Shown in pieces: positions 33,157 through 43,525 of a DNA stretch of 64,000 bases. The notes under the pieces are model-generated. The model was given only the letters and a program-made list of their open reading frames with translations, ran no database searches and was not told where the DNA came from. Numbering within the stretch: the first letter of the stretch is position 1; every line of letters starts with the position of its first letter. The translations under genes were made by a program, and so were the position numbers. The stretch is from Cordilura impudica (lineage: Eukaryota; Arthropoda; Insecta; Diptera; Scathophagidae): contig OY821517.1 of assembly GCA_963682025.1 (NCBI GenBank), forward strand, positions 97,711,946 to 97,775,945, read 5' to 3'.

Positions 33157-34826
33157 TTAGTTGGTTTTATAATAATTGTCATTGAATGATAAGCAACATG
33201 TGTTTCGGTTAGTTTTGCAAATAAACTTTCTGCAAATGGAGCATTTTATATCAGACTTAGACTTGCAGCAACTACAAATTCCACGCTTTCGAGCCCCTGA
33301 ATTAGAAGTACTATTTGAAGAGGCCACTGGAACTATGCATGGTGATCGTATATCAGTCAATACGAGTTAGCCAGAGAAAGTGTTGGTTGCCGCAAAAACT
33401 CTGGTCTCCTGCGATTCCGATCAGCTGGAGCCCATGAAACGTCGATTTCAGAAAATGTTATGTACGCATCCCATGCGAATATATCAAGTATGTTTGCGAA
33501 TACAATTTTTGGCCATCGATTTGTTTTGCGTTTTGTGCTGTAGGAACCAACCATTTGATCAGCAGTATCTATGCCACCTAAAAGAGATGAAATATTAGAA
33601 ATTATAGGAGAACATAAAACTAACATACCTTTCATTGAATTGTAATACGAAACAATCTCTAGTTTTTTCTTCAATCCACTCTTATACTCTGCAACTGTCT
33701 TGTGCATTGAACTAATCAATATTGTTGCTTTGTTCTTGTGGCTGATGTATGATACTAATGTCGCAATGCCATCGAATGCAAATGTAGAATGGTATAAAGG
33801 GAGATTTTTGACAGTCAGCATTTTCGGAGGAATGAATGTTTTATTTTTGCGTATTGTTCCGATATATGTAAGTTTCCTTTCTTGAAGTTTTTTTTACCAA
33901 CTCAAAGGTGGAAAAAAAATTGTCGCCTGTTACATTTTTCCCTTTCAAGCCATCTGCTAAGTTCAATACAACACCTTGGTTTTTTCAGGCTATGTATTTC
34001 TAGGCTTACCAAGATATAGTTGTATTTTCCACACGTAGCCTGACTTAGAGTCCACCGATAACCATAATTTCAAACCATATTTTGCTGGTTTTGATGGCAT
34101 AAACTGTCGAAAACTACATCGCCCCCTGAATGCAACAAGTTGCTCATCAATGGGGACATTTTCGTGACAATTGTAAAACTTTGGAAGAAGTTCTTCCCAA
34201 CGGTCCCACAGTTCACGAATAGGAACAAATTTATCGCAACTACGCATTCGTCTACGACTTAAAACATCATCGAAACGGATGGCACCATTAATCGTATGAA
34301 ATGTATCTTCAGACATAATTTCTCGGAAAATAGGGCGACCAAATTTTGCATCAAATAAACAATGAACATCTTCATTTTTTCCACTTTCAGTAATAGATTT
34401 TATATTAGCCAACTATTTTGCTGAAATAAAAAAAAAAGATTATACATACCGACATACGCCTGCAAGAATGAGCACAGCAATATATGCGCGCAATGCGTCT
34501 TCATCAATATTTTCCACTTGCCACCAAACTTGACATTGCCGTACTTATTAGTATTTGGTTGGTCCTGGTTGCGTTGAGATAATGTCCTCAGCCGTAGCTC
34601 TAATAGGCTGAGGTAATGGAGTGGCACTCCAAACCATTTTGCATTTAGCAATAAAAAACGGATCAACAGAACTAGCTGCAGCTAGGACGGGTTCCCGTTC
34701 AGTATCTGTTTCAGAAGAACTTGTTTCGCTATTTTCTGAAATATAATCAAATTCCAAATCTGAAATATCGGAATCACTTTCTGCCTTGAGCAGTTCTCGT
34801 ATCTGATCTTCGTTCAGGTTTGCCAT
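33157..34826 (-). pseudogene. piggyBac transposase (DDE_Tnp_1_7 type), decayed
   Basis: TTAA-specific DDD transposase. The likely start is the Met at 34826 (MANLNEDQIRELL), followed by an acidic Ser/Glu tract, then ...TQPGPTKY and two TAA codons. Part of the next domain seems deleted. The frame resumes as DEDALRAYIAVLILAGV. A 66-nt segment with GTATGT donor, CTAAT branch-like site and AAAG acceptor (complement of 34384-34449) restores the frame to GKNEDVHCLFDAKFGRPIF and may be a real intron. Catalytic Asp blocks are visible: SVDSKSGY, TGDNFFST and GGIDTADQ. The C-terminus is a Cys-rich zinc finger (CSCCKSKSDIKCSICRKFIC). At least one further frameshift lies at 33820-33990. Not functional. 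Confidence 0.88.
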
Positions 34827-35040
34827 GTCAACCAAGCAATACAAATATCTGTGCTTCTTTACAACAAAAATCAAAAAAGAGGGATCCCACAATTGTTTTT
34901 ACATATTTAATCTATGTTGAATAAAAAAAAAAACAAAAAAGGGGGAATACCACAATTGTGTTTTACATTAACTATTCTGAGTAAAGAATGATGCAAAAAG
35001 GGGCATCCCTCAACAAGTTTTTCACTAGCTGTGTTGAGTA

Positions 35041-35207
35041 GTGATTTGCGCTGGTCACGTGATTTGCGTGGTTCACGTTAGTTATTTTAATTTTACGGAC
35101 GTGAGTAGTGCGTGAGTAAAGAAAAATTCGAGTGAGTGATTCATCATAGATTATAAAATTTCTTGCGTGAGCGTGAGCCAAAATTCACTCACGAGCCCAT
35201 CTCTAGC
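35041..35207. mobile_element. 167-bp insertion with 8-bp target duplication (hAT-type MITE candidate)
   Basis: Exact direct repeat GTTGAGTA at 35033-35040 and 35208-35215. The interior is rich in CACGTGA / GCGTGAG and ends CTCACGAGCCCATCTCTAGC. The 8-bp duplication fits hAT elements. The left terminus does not mirror the right one well, so the left end may be rearranged. Confidence 0.5.
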
Positions 35208-35428
35208 GTTGAGTAAAGCTTAAATTAATAAAATTTAGGGAGTAGTGATCCAAAATAGATACAAATATAAGATTAAATGGTTATTTTGTGTGAATATTGA
35301 AGTATGGACCAAATGGTCCATTAACCTAACATTCGTAAGTTTTTTCTAACAGCAGGGTTAAGTCGCTTAGTCGTATCAGTGATATTATTATCAAACTAAA
35401 TATTAAACATACGCTTATTGTTTATAAC

Positions 35429-36508
35429 TAGAGATGCCATTTCCATTTTGAGAAAATGAGGAATTCAACCTCAAAAAACAGGACATATGACTCCAAAAAG
35501 AGGACAATTTTTAATGAATTATTTTTTTTTTTTAAGTGCACAACGCGATAAAATTTAAACATATAATTCATATTAATAAAGAAAAAAAAATTTATTCCCA
35601 CAAAAAAAAACTTAACTCAAAACATAAAATATCATACTGAACTTGAAATTAGTAGTATAAATAAAAAAAAACGACTAAAAATTCGGGAATGTACAATTTC
35701 TTGATACGAATTGTAAAGAGTTTCATGAATATTTTTCAACGCTTCTAATTTGGATCATTATTATATTGTCGCATTTCTTTTGATATTCATAAAACTCTTG
35801 ACAATTCATAACAAAACTATATTTAATTTTATTAATATCATAAAATACTTTCTGGAGTCCGCTGCGTCGCGATTAAAGAAAATCTACGGCCAAAACTTCT
35901 TAACAGTCATGATAATTGAATTAAGTTATTAACTTAACTTTTCAGGACAAGGAATTTATTAAATAAATTTTCATCACTAAATGCTATGTTATTTTTTTTT
36001 CTTATTACATAAATTCCTAGGAGGTTATGCCCATGATCCAATTTAATCTTTGATAATCTTATAACATCTTTTAGTTTGTTCCATTCGAAGAAATTATTTT
36101 GGTTCATTAGTTTTAATAATTTCTTTAACTTTTATTGGAACAAAAATTATCTGCTATAGTTTCATCAAATTTTTCTGATATTTACTTTAAAATGTTCTTT
36201 ACTTCAAGCAAGAAAATATATCCAGTGATTTTTATACGCTATTTTAATTTTTGTGGGCGTGATGCTCTAAAAAGTTGTCATACCTACTGGAAAGCTTCAC
36301 TTTTGGGCAATCAAGGTAAGTAATACCAAGTCATTTGAAACAGCGAAAATACAGGAGTGCTAACAAATCAAAAGCTTAGATGTGTTCAAAACAAATTATG
36401 GAGAGATGTGCAAAAAGGAAGCCACTTGCTGAAAAAGAAGGAGGACTACGCTGGACGCCCTAAACAAGAAGACGGGGTCTGGTAAATAGAGGACGGATGG
36501 CAACCCTA
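35429..36508. mobile_element. Candidate hAT-type non-autonomous element (~1.08 kb)
   Basis: The left end TAGAGATGCCATTTCC mirrors the right end, read on the other strand as TAGGGTTGCCATCCGTCC. GAGGAC-type blocks lie subterminally on both sides (35501-35508, 36430-36437 and 36488-36495). No transposase frame is seen, only AT-rich filler. The flanks do not give a clean 8-bp duplication. Confidence 0.4.
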
Positions 36509-37665
36509 TGTAAAATTCGCGATGATAATTTAAGGGTCACTGTTGCACGTTCAATATACATATATTGACCGCAATCCAAATATCACAATAAATAATGAAC
36601 GTGTAGTATGAAATATTGATGTATCGCGATCCATCTTAATAGATTTCAGAATATGAGGCCACTGAGCGATATGGTTCGAAAATCAAGTATCACCAAATAT
36701 ATATATTGAGCATATAGCAGTGCCCCAAAAGAAAACTTGCTTAACCCTGATGAAGAAAAATCTGAATATGAAATTGTTTTCTTGAACATTTAAAAAATTA
36801 AAATAACGATTGTGGCTTACAAATCATATACACTGAAAAAAAATTTAAAGACTGATGAATTTAAAATAGATCTTCATATAATTAGATATATACCTAATAA
36901 ATTCAGACAATAATTTTAATTTTCTGAAGTTGTTAATAAAAATTGATTACCAACGAAAAACAACGCACTACCGTTTCTTATGCTAAAAAAACATACACAG
37001 GAAAAATTTTGCCAAATCAATTGTCATACTAAATACCATTTTCATTAATACAATTAATTTTTAATTGGAAAGGCACCAAATACCGAGCACTTTTTTGTTT
37101 CCTAAAATTATTTACAATCAATAATCTTTTTTATTTTTTTAACAACGAGTTTGTCATATTGAACGATAAAATTGTAAACAATTATATTTCTGTAATAGAT
37201 TCGCCATATTGAAAAATTTTAATTGCTTATAGTTAACCATATTATCTATTATGGATTTCTGCCTTTCAAAAATAAATTTGTTATCAATTTGTAAATTTTT
37301 GACGTAAATACACGGATAAAATAAATTGATTTTTAAATTTTGTTTTCAATATATTTTTATGGGATACGTATATAACAATGTTATGTAAAATACTGTTTAG
37401 GCAATATGCTGGTCAAAAATATTTTAAAAATCCTACTTTTCGTAATACTGTCTTACAAAATACTGCGTTCATAAAACTGTTTTACAAAATACTGTGAAGT
37501 AAAGATGTTAGTTTACAAAATTCATTTTATTAAAAATAACTTCAACAAAAGCATATAATTTTCAAAAATTAACAGAAACATTTAACATAAAATAAATTTC
37601 AATACATTTCGTAAACTCAAATTAGTACAAGATTTTTTCAATTCGATTTAGGTTGTCTGTATGGT

Positions 37666-39005
37666 TTAATTCACACCTTTTTTAATGTTTGCGTACGATT
37701 TTCTTTTCTTTAAATTAATGTAACGACTTTCTCCATCCGCTCGTTTTGAAATGGGTTTTTCAGCTACCATGACCTCATTATCCAACTGCCTGATAAGGTG
37801 GTATAATAATGACTTTCTGCGCCCAACTACAGCTTTCAGTCTTCTAAGCCAAGCTTCCACACTATTTTGAGTTCTTGGGTAGAATTTCTTACTGCCATCG
37901 TAAACCGACCAAAAGGTGGGTGATATGAGCCCTTGACGTAGTTTTTTTCAAACCACAGTTTAAGCAATCTTGATCTTCAAAGTACTACCAAGACTACATT
38001 AGTACTTTGAGATGTCACTAGATGGCACAAAAGCTAAGGCTTTCAGCATTCTCACCTTTACTGCAAAATCTTAACCTTTACCGTATTTTCGACTCAATCT
38101 GTAATACATGCATATGTTAATGCTATCATTAATTAATTCTACTATGTTATATAACCTCTCTTTTTGAACTCGCTGCCATATTATTTAGCTGAATTGGAAA
38201 AAGCATCCTTGAGTTTGTGCTCTTGTAAAGCATAGCTAAATTGCCTTCGCAACACCTACTTCAAAATCGCTTACAATTTTGGTAGGATTTAGAACACATC
38301 CATACTTTTCGTCATTCTTTAACAGCTCCTTAAAAAATGCAGTGTACATGGGTGTCGATTTTTTCGTCATTAGACAGAATGCTAATGGCACTACTTCGCC
38401 TTCCACTCTACCATGTACAGAGAATAATTACCGCATAAATGGTGGAACAATGTCAAATGTTTCATCTACCAGCCAGCAATCACTGTTTTGGAGCAATTTT
38501 ATAGATGTTTGCGTGGCCATAACTATCATACAGTCATTACCGGTCATTAATTCAGACTGAATAAACATCTCTCTATCCACAACCCACAAATTAAGAGGAA
38601 TGCTTATGTCTTAAATGTTCTCCGGTTCTTTTAAAACGCAAACTTATTTTAACATTTCTTATTTTAAAATTTTGAGCATTTGTTGATGGTAAAAATCTCG
38701 ACTGTTTTCACTTGTCTGCACAATTGACTCTTGAATTATTTGACTTGGTGTCAAAAACGATCTTTTTGGAAGGGTCTTAACCATATTATTGGTTTTTGCA
38801 ATATTCAAGTCGATAGCAATATGTTCATGTGTGTGCTGGTTTGGGAACTTCACAATTACCACATTATCATTAACAATTTTTGCTGCAACACGATATTTAC
38901 ACATATGCACTTTATGTTTTGCACAAGCCCAATTACAAGTGCCTGACTTATAATTTCTCACCAAGTGATAGAAATATCCATCAATACATTCTGATTTCCT
39001 ATATT
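37666..39005 (-). pseudogene. MULE transposase with FLYWCH-type zinc finger, decayed
   Basis: Read leftward. First a FLYWCH/WRKY-like finger: IDGYFYHLVRNYKSGTCNWA, then CAKHKVHMCKYRVA and a closing HTHEH (about 39000-38820). Next the MULE DDE domain: DCWLVDETFDIVPPF (first Asp, complement of 38464-38466), PMYTAFFKELL, and PTKIVSDFEVG (second Asp, complement of 38266-38268). The C-terminal block YPRTQNSVEAWLRRLK (complement of about 37840-37890) matches the MULE 'NS.E.W.R.' motif that supplies the acidic residue. The segment between second Asp and C-terminus is scrambled, and stops occur in the DDE domain. Inactive. Confidence 0.75.
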
Positions 39006-39274
39006 TGATTTAATATATAAACTTTAAAAATTATAAATAATTCACAAAACTACAATTTCAACAAAAAGACAAGTTTATTAAACAAACATATGATTTGATT
39101 AACTACACGTGGGTATCAACACGTTTAATGTTGCTTACAATATCAAAACATTTGCATATGATAACAACAACACAGATAAACTGATAACATCTGCAATGAG
39201 ATCAGCTGTTATTAATATATGCTGATTACATTAGAATTGTCTTTTGGTTTTGTTATGGTTTATTTTAATAATCA

Positions 39275-39304
39275 TATCGTCAGGTTATTAATGGTTTGCG
39301 CCAT
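39275..39304. repeat. Left arm of an imperfect palindrome split by the Transib
   Basis: TATCGTCAGGTTATTAATGG TTTGCGCCAT pairs with ATGGCGCGAACCAATAATAA GCTGACGATA at 43659-43687 on the far side of the Transib (about 26 of 30 positions). Before the insertion the two arms stood about 30 bp apart. Confidence 0.75.
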
Positions 39305-40217
39305 AAATATAGCACAGTGGGTACCGCCATCGGCCAAAATTAAAAAAATCAAATGTCATTAATCAAGAATCCAAAGTGTCGATAAGATTCCTCACACTCC
39401 CGCCAAACCAAAACCAAAATAAAAGTTAACGGATTATTTTTTTTCATTCCTTTATAGCCATTCAAAGTTCACATATAATTTAACATTCAGCTCGCTTATT
39501 GGTGCAGTTTTTTAATGGAGAACTTGGGAAAGCGATAACTTTTGTTAAGAAAGTGTGAGCAATATAAAATTGTTATGGATATTAAACAAGAAGGTGAGTA
39601 CTCTCTAAAAACATACATTTTATTGTTTAATAGCTTAAAGCGTCAATGTGATAGCACACCTGCGCGAAGCACTTTTTGTCATTTTTTTTTAGCTTAGTCT
39701 ACAGTAAATTATAGATGTAGATGATTTGGCCCCGAGTGCCTTCTACAAATTCGGTACTAAAATGAAGAATATTGTTCTACTTTTTCATACAATGAGGAAC
39801 TTTCCTCCCGCTTTTTCCTTTTTCCGAGTTATGATAGTTTAAAGCAGGGGTGTCAGATATGATCCTTGCTTGAGCAACTTTAATTCGTTATCACTGAAAG
39901 CCTTTTATATTCTTCTTTAAAATTTTAATGCGATTACATACTTCACGTTCATAGCTATCAAACTGCGAATTTATTTTGAAAAAAATATTGAATAGGGCCG
40001 ATTAAAATTAGTATTAAAATTTCATATAACTGCGGTCCGCGGTTATATTAAGCGCGGAAACTGTCATTATATTTAAAAAATAAATTAGCAGTGAAACAGC
40101 AATGAACGTGAAGTAAGAAATCGCTTTAAAGAATTTTTAAGAATAAAATAATAGGTTTTAGTGATAACAATTGTATAGCGCACAAGCAAGTTTTGAAAAA
40201 TAAACATAAAAACTGTT

Positions 40218-40517
40218 TTGACTGATCATTTTTTTTTTATCCTGGCTGGCTATCAATGCGTAATTACACACAATTTTTTATTTGATAAATGGCTTGAAAG
40301 TCAAAAAAATAATACAACATGGTCAACTCAAGCCAACCAAATCCTGGAAAACATCAAATGCAGTTGGCCTTATCAAGGTGTTGAGAATATTGAATTTGAT
40401 CCCCTCTATGACCGACTTTATTTAGTATGCAAGAAGTTAGCAGAATTTTGGAAAGAAAATGCAAGCAGAAAAAAATGCAATTATGAAAAATCATTCCTCT
40501 TGGCTTGGCAAATCTGA
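40218..40517 (+). pseudogene. Transib transposase N-terminal segment
   Basis: Open frame reading LFDKWLESQKNNTTWS, then DPLYDRLYLVCKKLAEFWKE and EKSFLLAWQI, cut by the repeat at 40527. I assign it to the Transib gene by position (inside the termini, same strand, immediately before the catalytic part) and because ignoring the insertion lets a coding-like frame run, after a 1-nt shift, into CRDEDYPSKSQQRGRPKK. There is no ATG at its start. A possible first exon is MDIKQE at 39574-39592, with a good GTGAGT donor behind it. Confidence 0.45.
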
Positions 40518-40526
40518 GACTGTCTT

Positions 40527-41326
40527 TATACCCTATACCACTATGTGGTTTGGGTATAATGACTTTGTGCTGCTGTTTGTAACAACCAAAAATATTTGAC
40601 CTACACCCATCTTTAATTATACCGATCGAATCAGAATCACCATCTGATTCGATTTAACGATGTCCGTCCGTCCGTCCGTCCGTCCGTCTGTGTGTCCATG
40701 TAAAGCTTGTAATCAAACTGCAGGTCGCAAATATGAATATATTTTGATGAAATTTGGTATTTGATCTTTTATCGGCCATGGGATGAACGCTATTGAAATT
40801 AGTCAGAATCGGTCCATGTTCAGACCTAGCCCCCATACAAATGACCCCTATGAAATCAACATATATTGCCATAAGATCCAAATTATCATACAAATCTTAG
40901 TCAAATTGGGTTTGTATGTATATATTACATCCATTAATCAGTAGTCTTAAAATGATTCTTATTGGACAACTCTTAGTCATAGGCCCCATAGAGCTGCTTC
41001 CCGATCTTTACTTAAATCTATCAAAAAACAAAAATATTGCACTGATTCTTCTCAAATTTTGCTTGTATATATTTTTGCAAAATACAAGAGACTTTACCAT
41101 ACATGGTCAGGGTCGGTCCATTTTTGGGCCTAGTCCCCATATAGATATAGCATCCGATATGAACTTTTTCATATCTGCAGCTAAAAAAATTAATAAAAAT
41201 CCCACTCAAATTTGGTTTATGCTTATTTTCTATGTCCAGTTAGTTGGGCCTGAGAGATAGGGTCTCTAAACGCATGGTATAGGGTATCGTATAGTCGGTC
41301 TAGACCGACTATAATTTTCTTACTTG
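40527..41326 (-). repeat. Palindrome-ended dispersed repeat, copy H, inside the Transib
   Basis: Complete copy: hairpin end TATACCCTATACCACTATGT at 40527, (GTCC)6 near 40662-40688, perfect palindrome at 41290-41313, ending TTTTCTTACTTG at 41326. It splits the Transib transposase gene between its N-terminal segment and catalytic part. Junction bases are T-rich (CTTT / GTTTT) with no measurable duplication, compatible with Helitron-like insertion at T-T. Confidence 0.9.
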
Positions 41327-41333
41327 TTTTAAG

Positions 41334-42965
41334 TTGTCGTGATGAAGATTATCCAAGTAAATCACAACAACGAGGTCGTCCTAAAAAGGTTTTGAAGAAT
41401 GTTCTTCGCGGAGTAAACGAAGACGTGTGGCTGAAATTTCGAAATCCGACGAATCAATTGCCACAGCTTTGCGTGACAGTTCATGTAATTCGAATTTGGA
41501 AAAAGATAACACGATGAGTGTAACGCCTTGTGAAGTACTGGCGCTTTTTGTGGAAGCAAAGTTTACAAAGAACCAGTACTTACTTGTTCAGAATTTCGTC
41601 AACACCAAGATTAGAAAAAATGCACTACCTAGCTACAAAATTATAAAGACTGAAAAAGAAAACTGCTATCCAGAAGCCGACAAAATTAGTGTCACCGAGA
41701 CAGGTGCCGAAGTGGACTTACAGGCTTTACTTAACCACACGGCGACAAGAATTCTTACTTCGCAGAAAGTCGTTCTTGACACTCTCAACAATGACTTACA
41801 TAAAAGCCTACAGTTAGTAGGGAAATGGAGATTTGATGGAAGTACAGGCCAAAGCGAGTACAAACAAAGCTTTCACGATCATTATGCTAAAGACAGCGAT
41901 TTGTTTGTTACAAGTTACGTGCCATTGCAGCTCAAGTTAAAAAATGACAAAAATGAAGATGTTGTTGTTTGGAAAAATCCTCGACCGTCCTCAACACGAT
42001 ACTGTCGCCCATTAAGATTTCAATTTAGAAAAGAAATTACTGCTGTATCTGTTTTTGAAGAACAATGTTACACTGAAAAAATAAATGCCTTGCAGCCTTT
42101 AACTATAACTATTAATGATAAAGAATGGACAGTCACTAACAACTTACGTTTAATTATGGTGGATGGAAAAGTGTGCAACGCACTTAACGAATCTACATCT
42201 TTAAAATGTTACATATGCGGAGCGACACCAAAGGATATGAACAACATTGAATTATGCCTTCAAAAAGAGGCCAATGAGAACAGTTTATGTTTTGGTTTGT
42301 CCCCGCTTCATGCTTATATTAGATTCTTTGAGTTTTTCGTTCATATTTCCTACAGACTCAAAATTAAGAAATGGCAGATAAGAGGTGATGACAAAACAGA
42401 ATTTGAAAAACAAAAGAAAATAGTCCAAACTGAATTCAGAGCAAAACTAGGATTGATTGTGGACACACCGAAAACGGGAGGAAGTGGTTCGTCAAATGAT
42501 GGCAATACAGCCAGAAAATTTTTTCACAATACCGAAATTTCAGCTGAAATAACTGGAATCGATAACACACTGATCGACAGATGCGCAATTGTTTTACAGG
42601 CTTTAAATTGAGGTTATAATATCGATGCAGGTAAGTTCAGAGTTTTCGCCTTAGATACAGCTGCACAGATAATTGAAACATATCCATGGTACTATTTTCC
42701 TACTTCAGTTCACAAAGTGTTGTTGCATGGTGCATCGGTGATTGATCATCATGGACTTATTTCTATAGGCGAGTTAAGTGAGGAAGCTGCCGAGTCCAGA
42801 AATAAGAACATTAAAAATTACCGACTGAATCACACAAGAAAAATGTCTCGGGTTGTCACTAATAAGGACCTTTTGAATAAACTTCTTTTAACTACCGACC
42901 CGCTTATTTCAAATTTGAGAAAATTGCCTACTAAAAAAAACCATTTTTATCAAAAAATGCATTAA
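41334..42965 (+). pseudogene. Transib transposase, RAG1-like catalytic core, one internal TGA
   Basis: A frame open from 41385 to 42965 apart from a single TGA at 42609-42611. 41334-41390 (CRDEDYPSKSQQRGRPKK) is in another frame. From the GTG at 41427, residue 137 is the Asp of WRFDGS, matching the FDG block around RAG1 D600. Next come NPRPSSTRYCRPLRF (RAG1 EPKPNSELCCKPL), a CYICGATP zinc-binding pair (RAG1 YICTLCDTTR), SPLHAYIRFFEFF (RAG1 DALHCDIGNAAEF), SNDGNTARKFF (RAG1 MNGNFARKL), and beyond the TGA GELSEEAAESRNKN, whose Glu 456 aligns with RAG1 E962. The residue opposite RAG1 D708 in my alignment is Tyr, so I cannot place the second catalytic Asp. Apart from the TGA, one frameshift and the insertion it is strikingly intact. 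Confidence 0.85.
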
Positions 42966-43239
42966 AATTGTTAAAAATCTAATTTACCAAACATATTATT
43001 TTTATGAGAATTTGTTTACATTTACTTTTCTATTTTGTAGGTTAAAACAAATAAAAATAATAATAATAATAATTTAATTAAAAACAAGCTTGTATTATAT
43101 TTTTGACCGCGTTTTGGGCGGGAATGCATTCATTTAATTTATTTTAATATTTCAGTTTAGTATTTTTTGGGATGTTAATGGGTAGTGAAGCAAATATATA
43201 GCCTATCCTACTCAAATGTCAAGTGTCAATATTTTGGTC

Positions 43240-43525
43240 CGATTTCAGAACAATTGTATACGCTATTTTATCCTTACTAAAAACGGTATTCTGCCAACTT
43301 TTTTCAAATTTCTCTGAAAATTAGCCATTTTATTCATATTTTAAATTTAAGGATATATGGGAGGTGGGCGTGCCCTTGGTTCAATTTCAGAACAATTGTA
43401 TACGCTATTTTAGCCTTACTAAAAACGGTGTTCTGCCAATTTTTTTCAAATTTCTCTGAAAATAAACCATTTTATTCATATTTTAAATTTAAGGATACAT
43501 GGGAGGTGGGCGTGTCCTTGATCCT
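43240..43525. repeat. 142-bp tandem duplication in the Transib 3' part
   Basis: TTTCAGAACAATTGTATACG, CCTTACTAAAAACGGT and GGGAGGTGGGCGTG recur at an offset of 142 bp (for example 43244 and 43386) with few differences. Noncoding, downstream of the transposase stop. Confidence 0.85.

Larger units (their letters stand above)
32949..35357 (-). mobile_element. piggyBac-type transposon 1 (2409 bp) with TTAA target duplication
   Basis: TTAA at 32945-32948 and 35358-35361 flank ends CCGTGCTGTTAG and (other strand) CCCTGCTGTTAG. An internal inverted repeat CCATTTGGTCCA lies 7 bp inside the left end (32968-32979), with its complement 29 bp inside the right end (35305-35316). The asymmetric spacing is like that of the founding piggyBac element. 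The transposase is read leftward. A 167-bp MITE with an 8-bp duplication sits in the 5' untranslated part. Structurally complete but coding-dead. Confidence 0.9.

Noticed and set aside
36829..37320. ACACTGAAAAA / ACACAGGAAAAA / ACACGGATAAAA motifs as MITE ends
   Set aside because: All three lie in the same orientation and none pairs with an inverted partner, so no element can be delimited.
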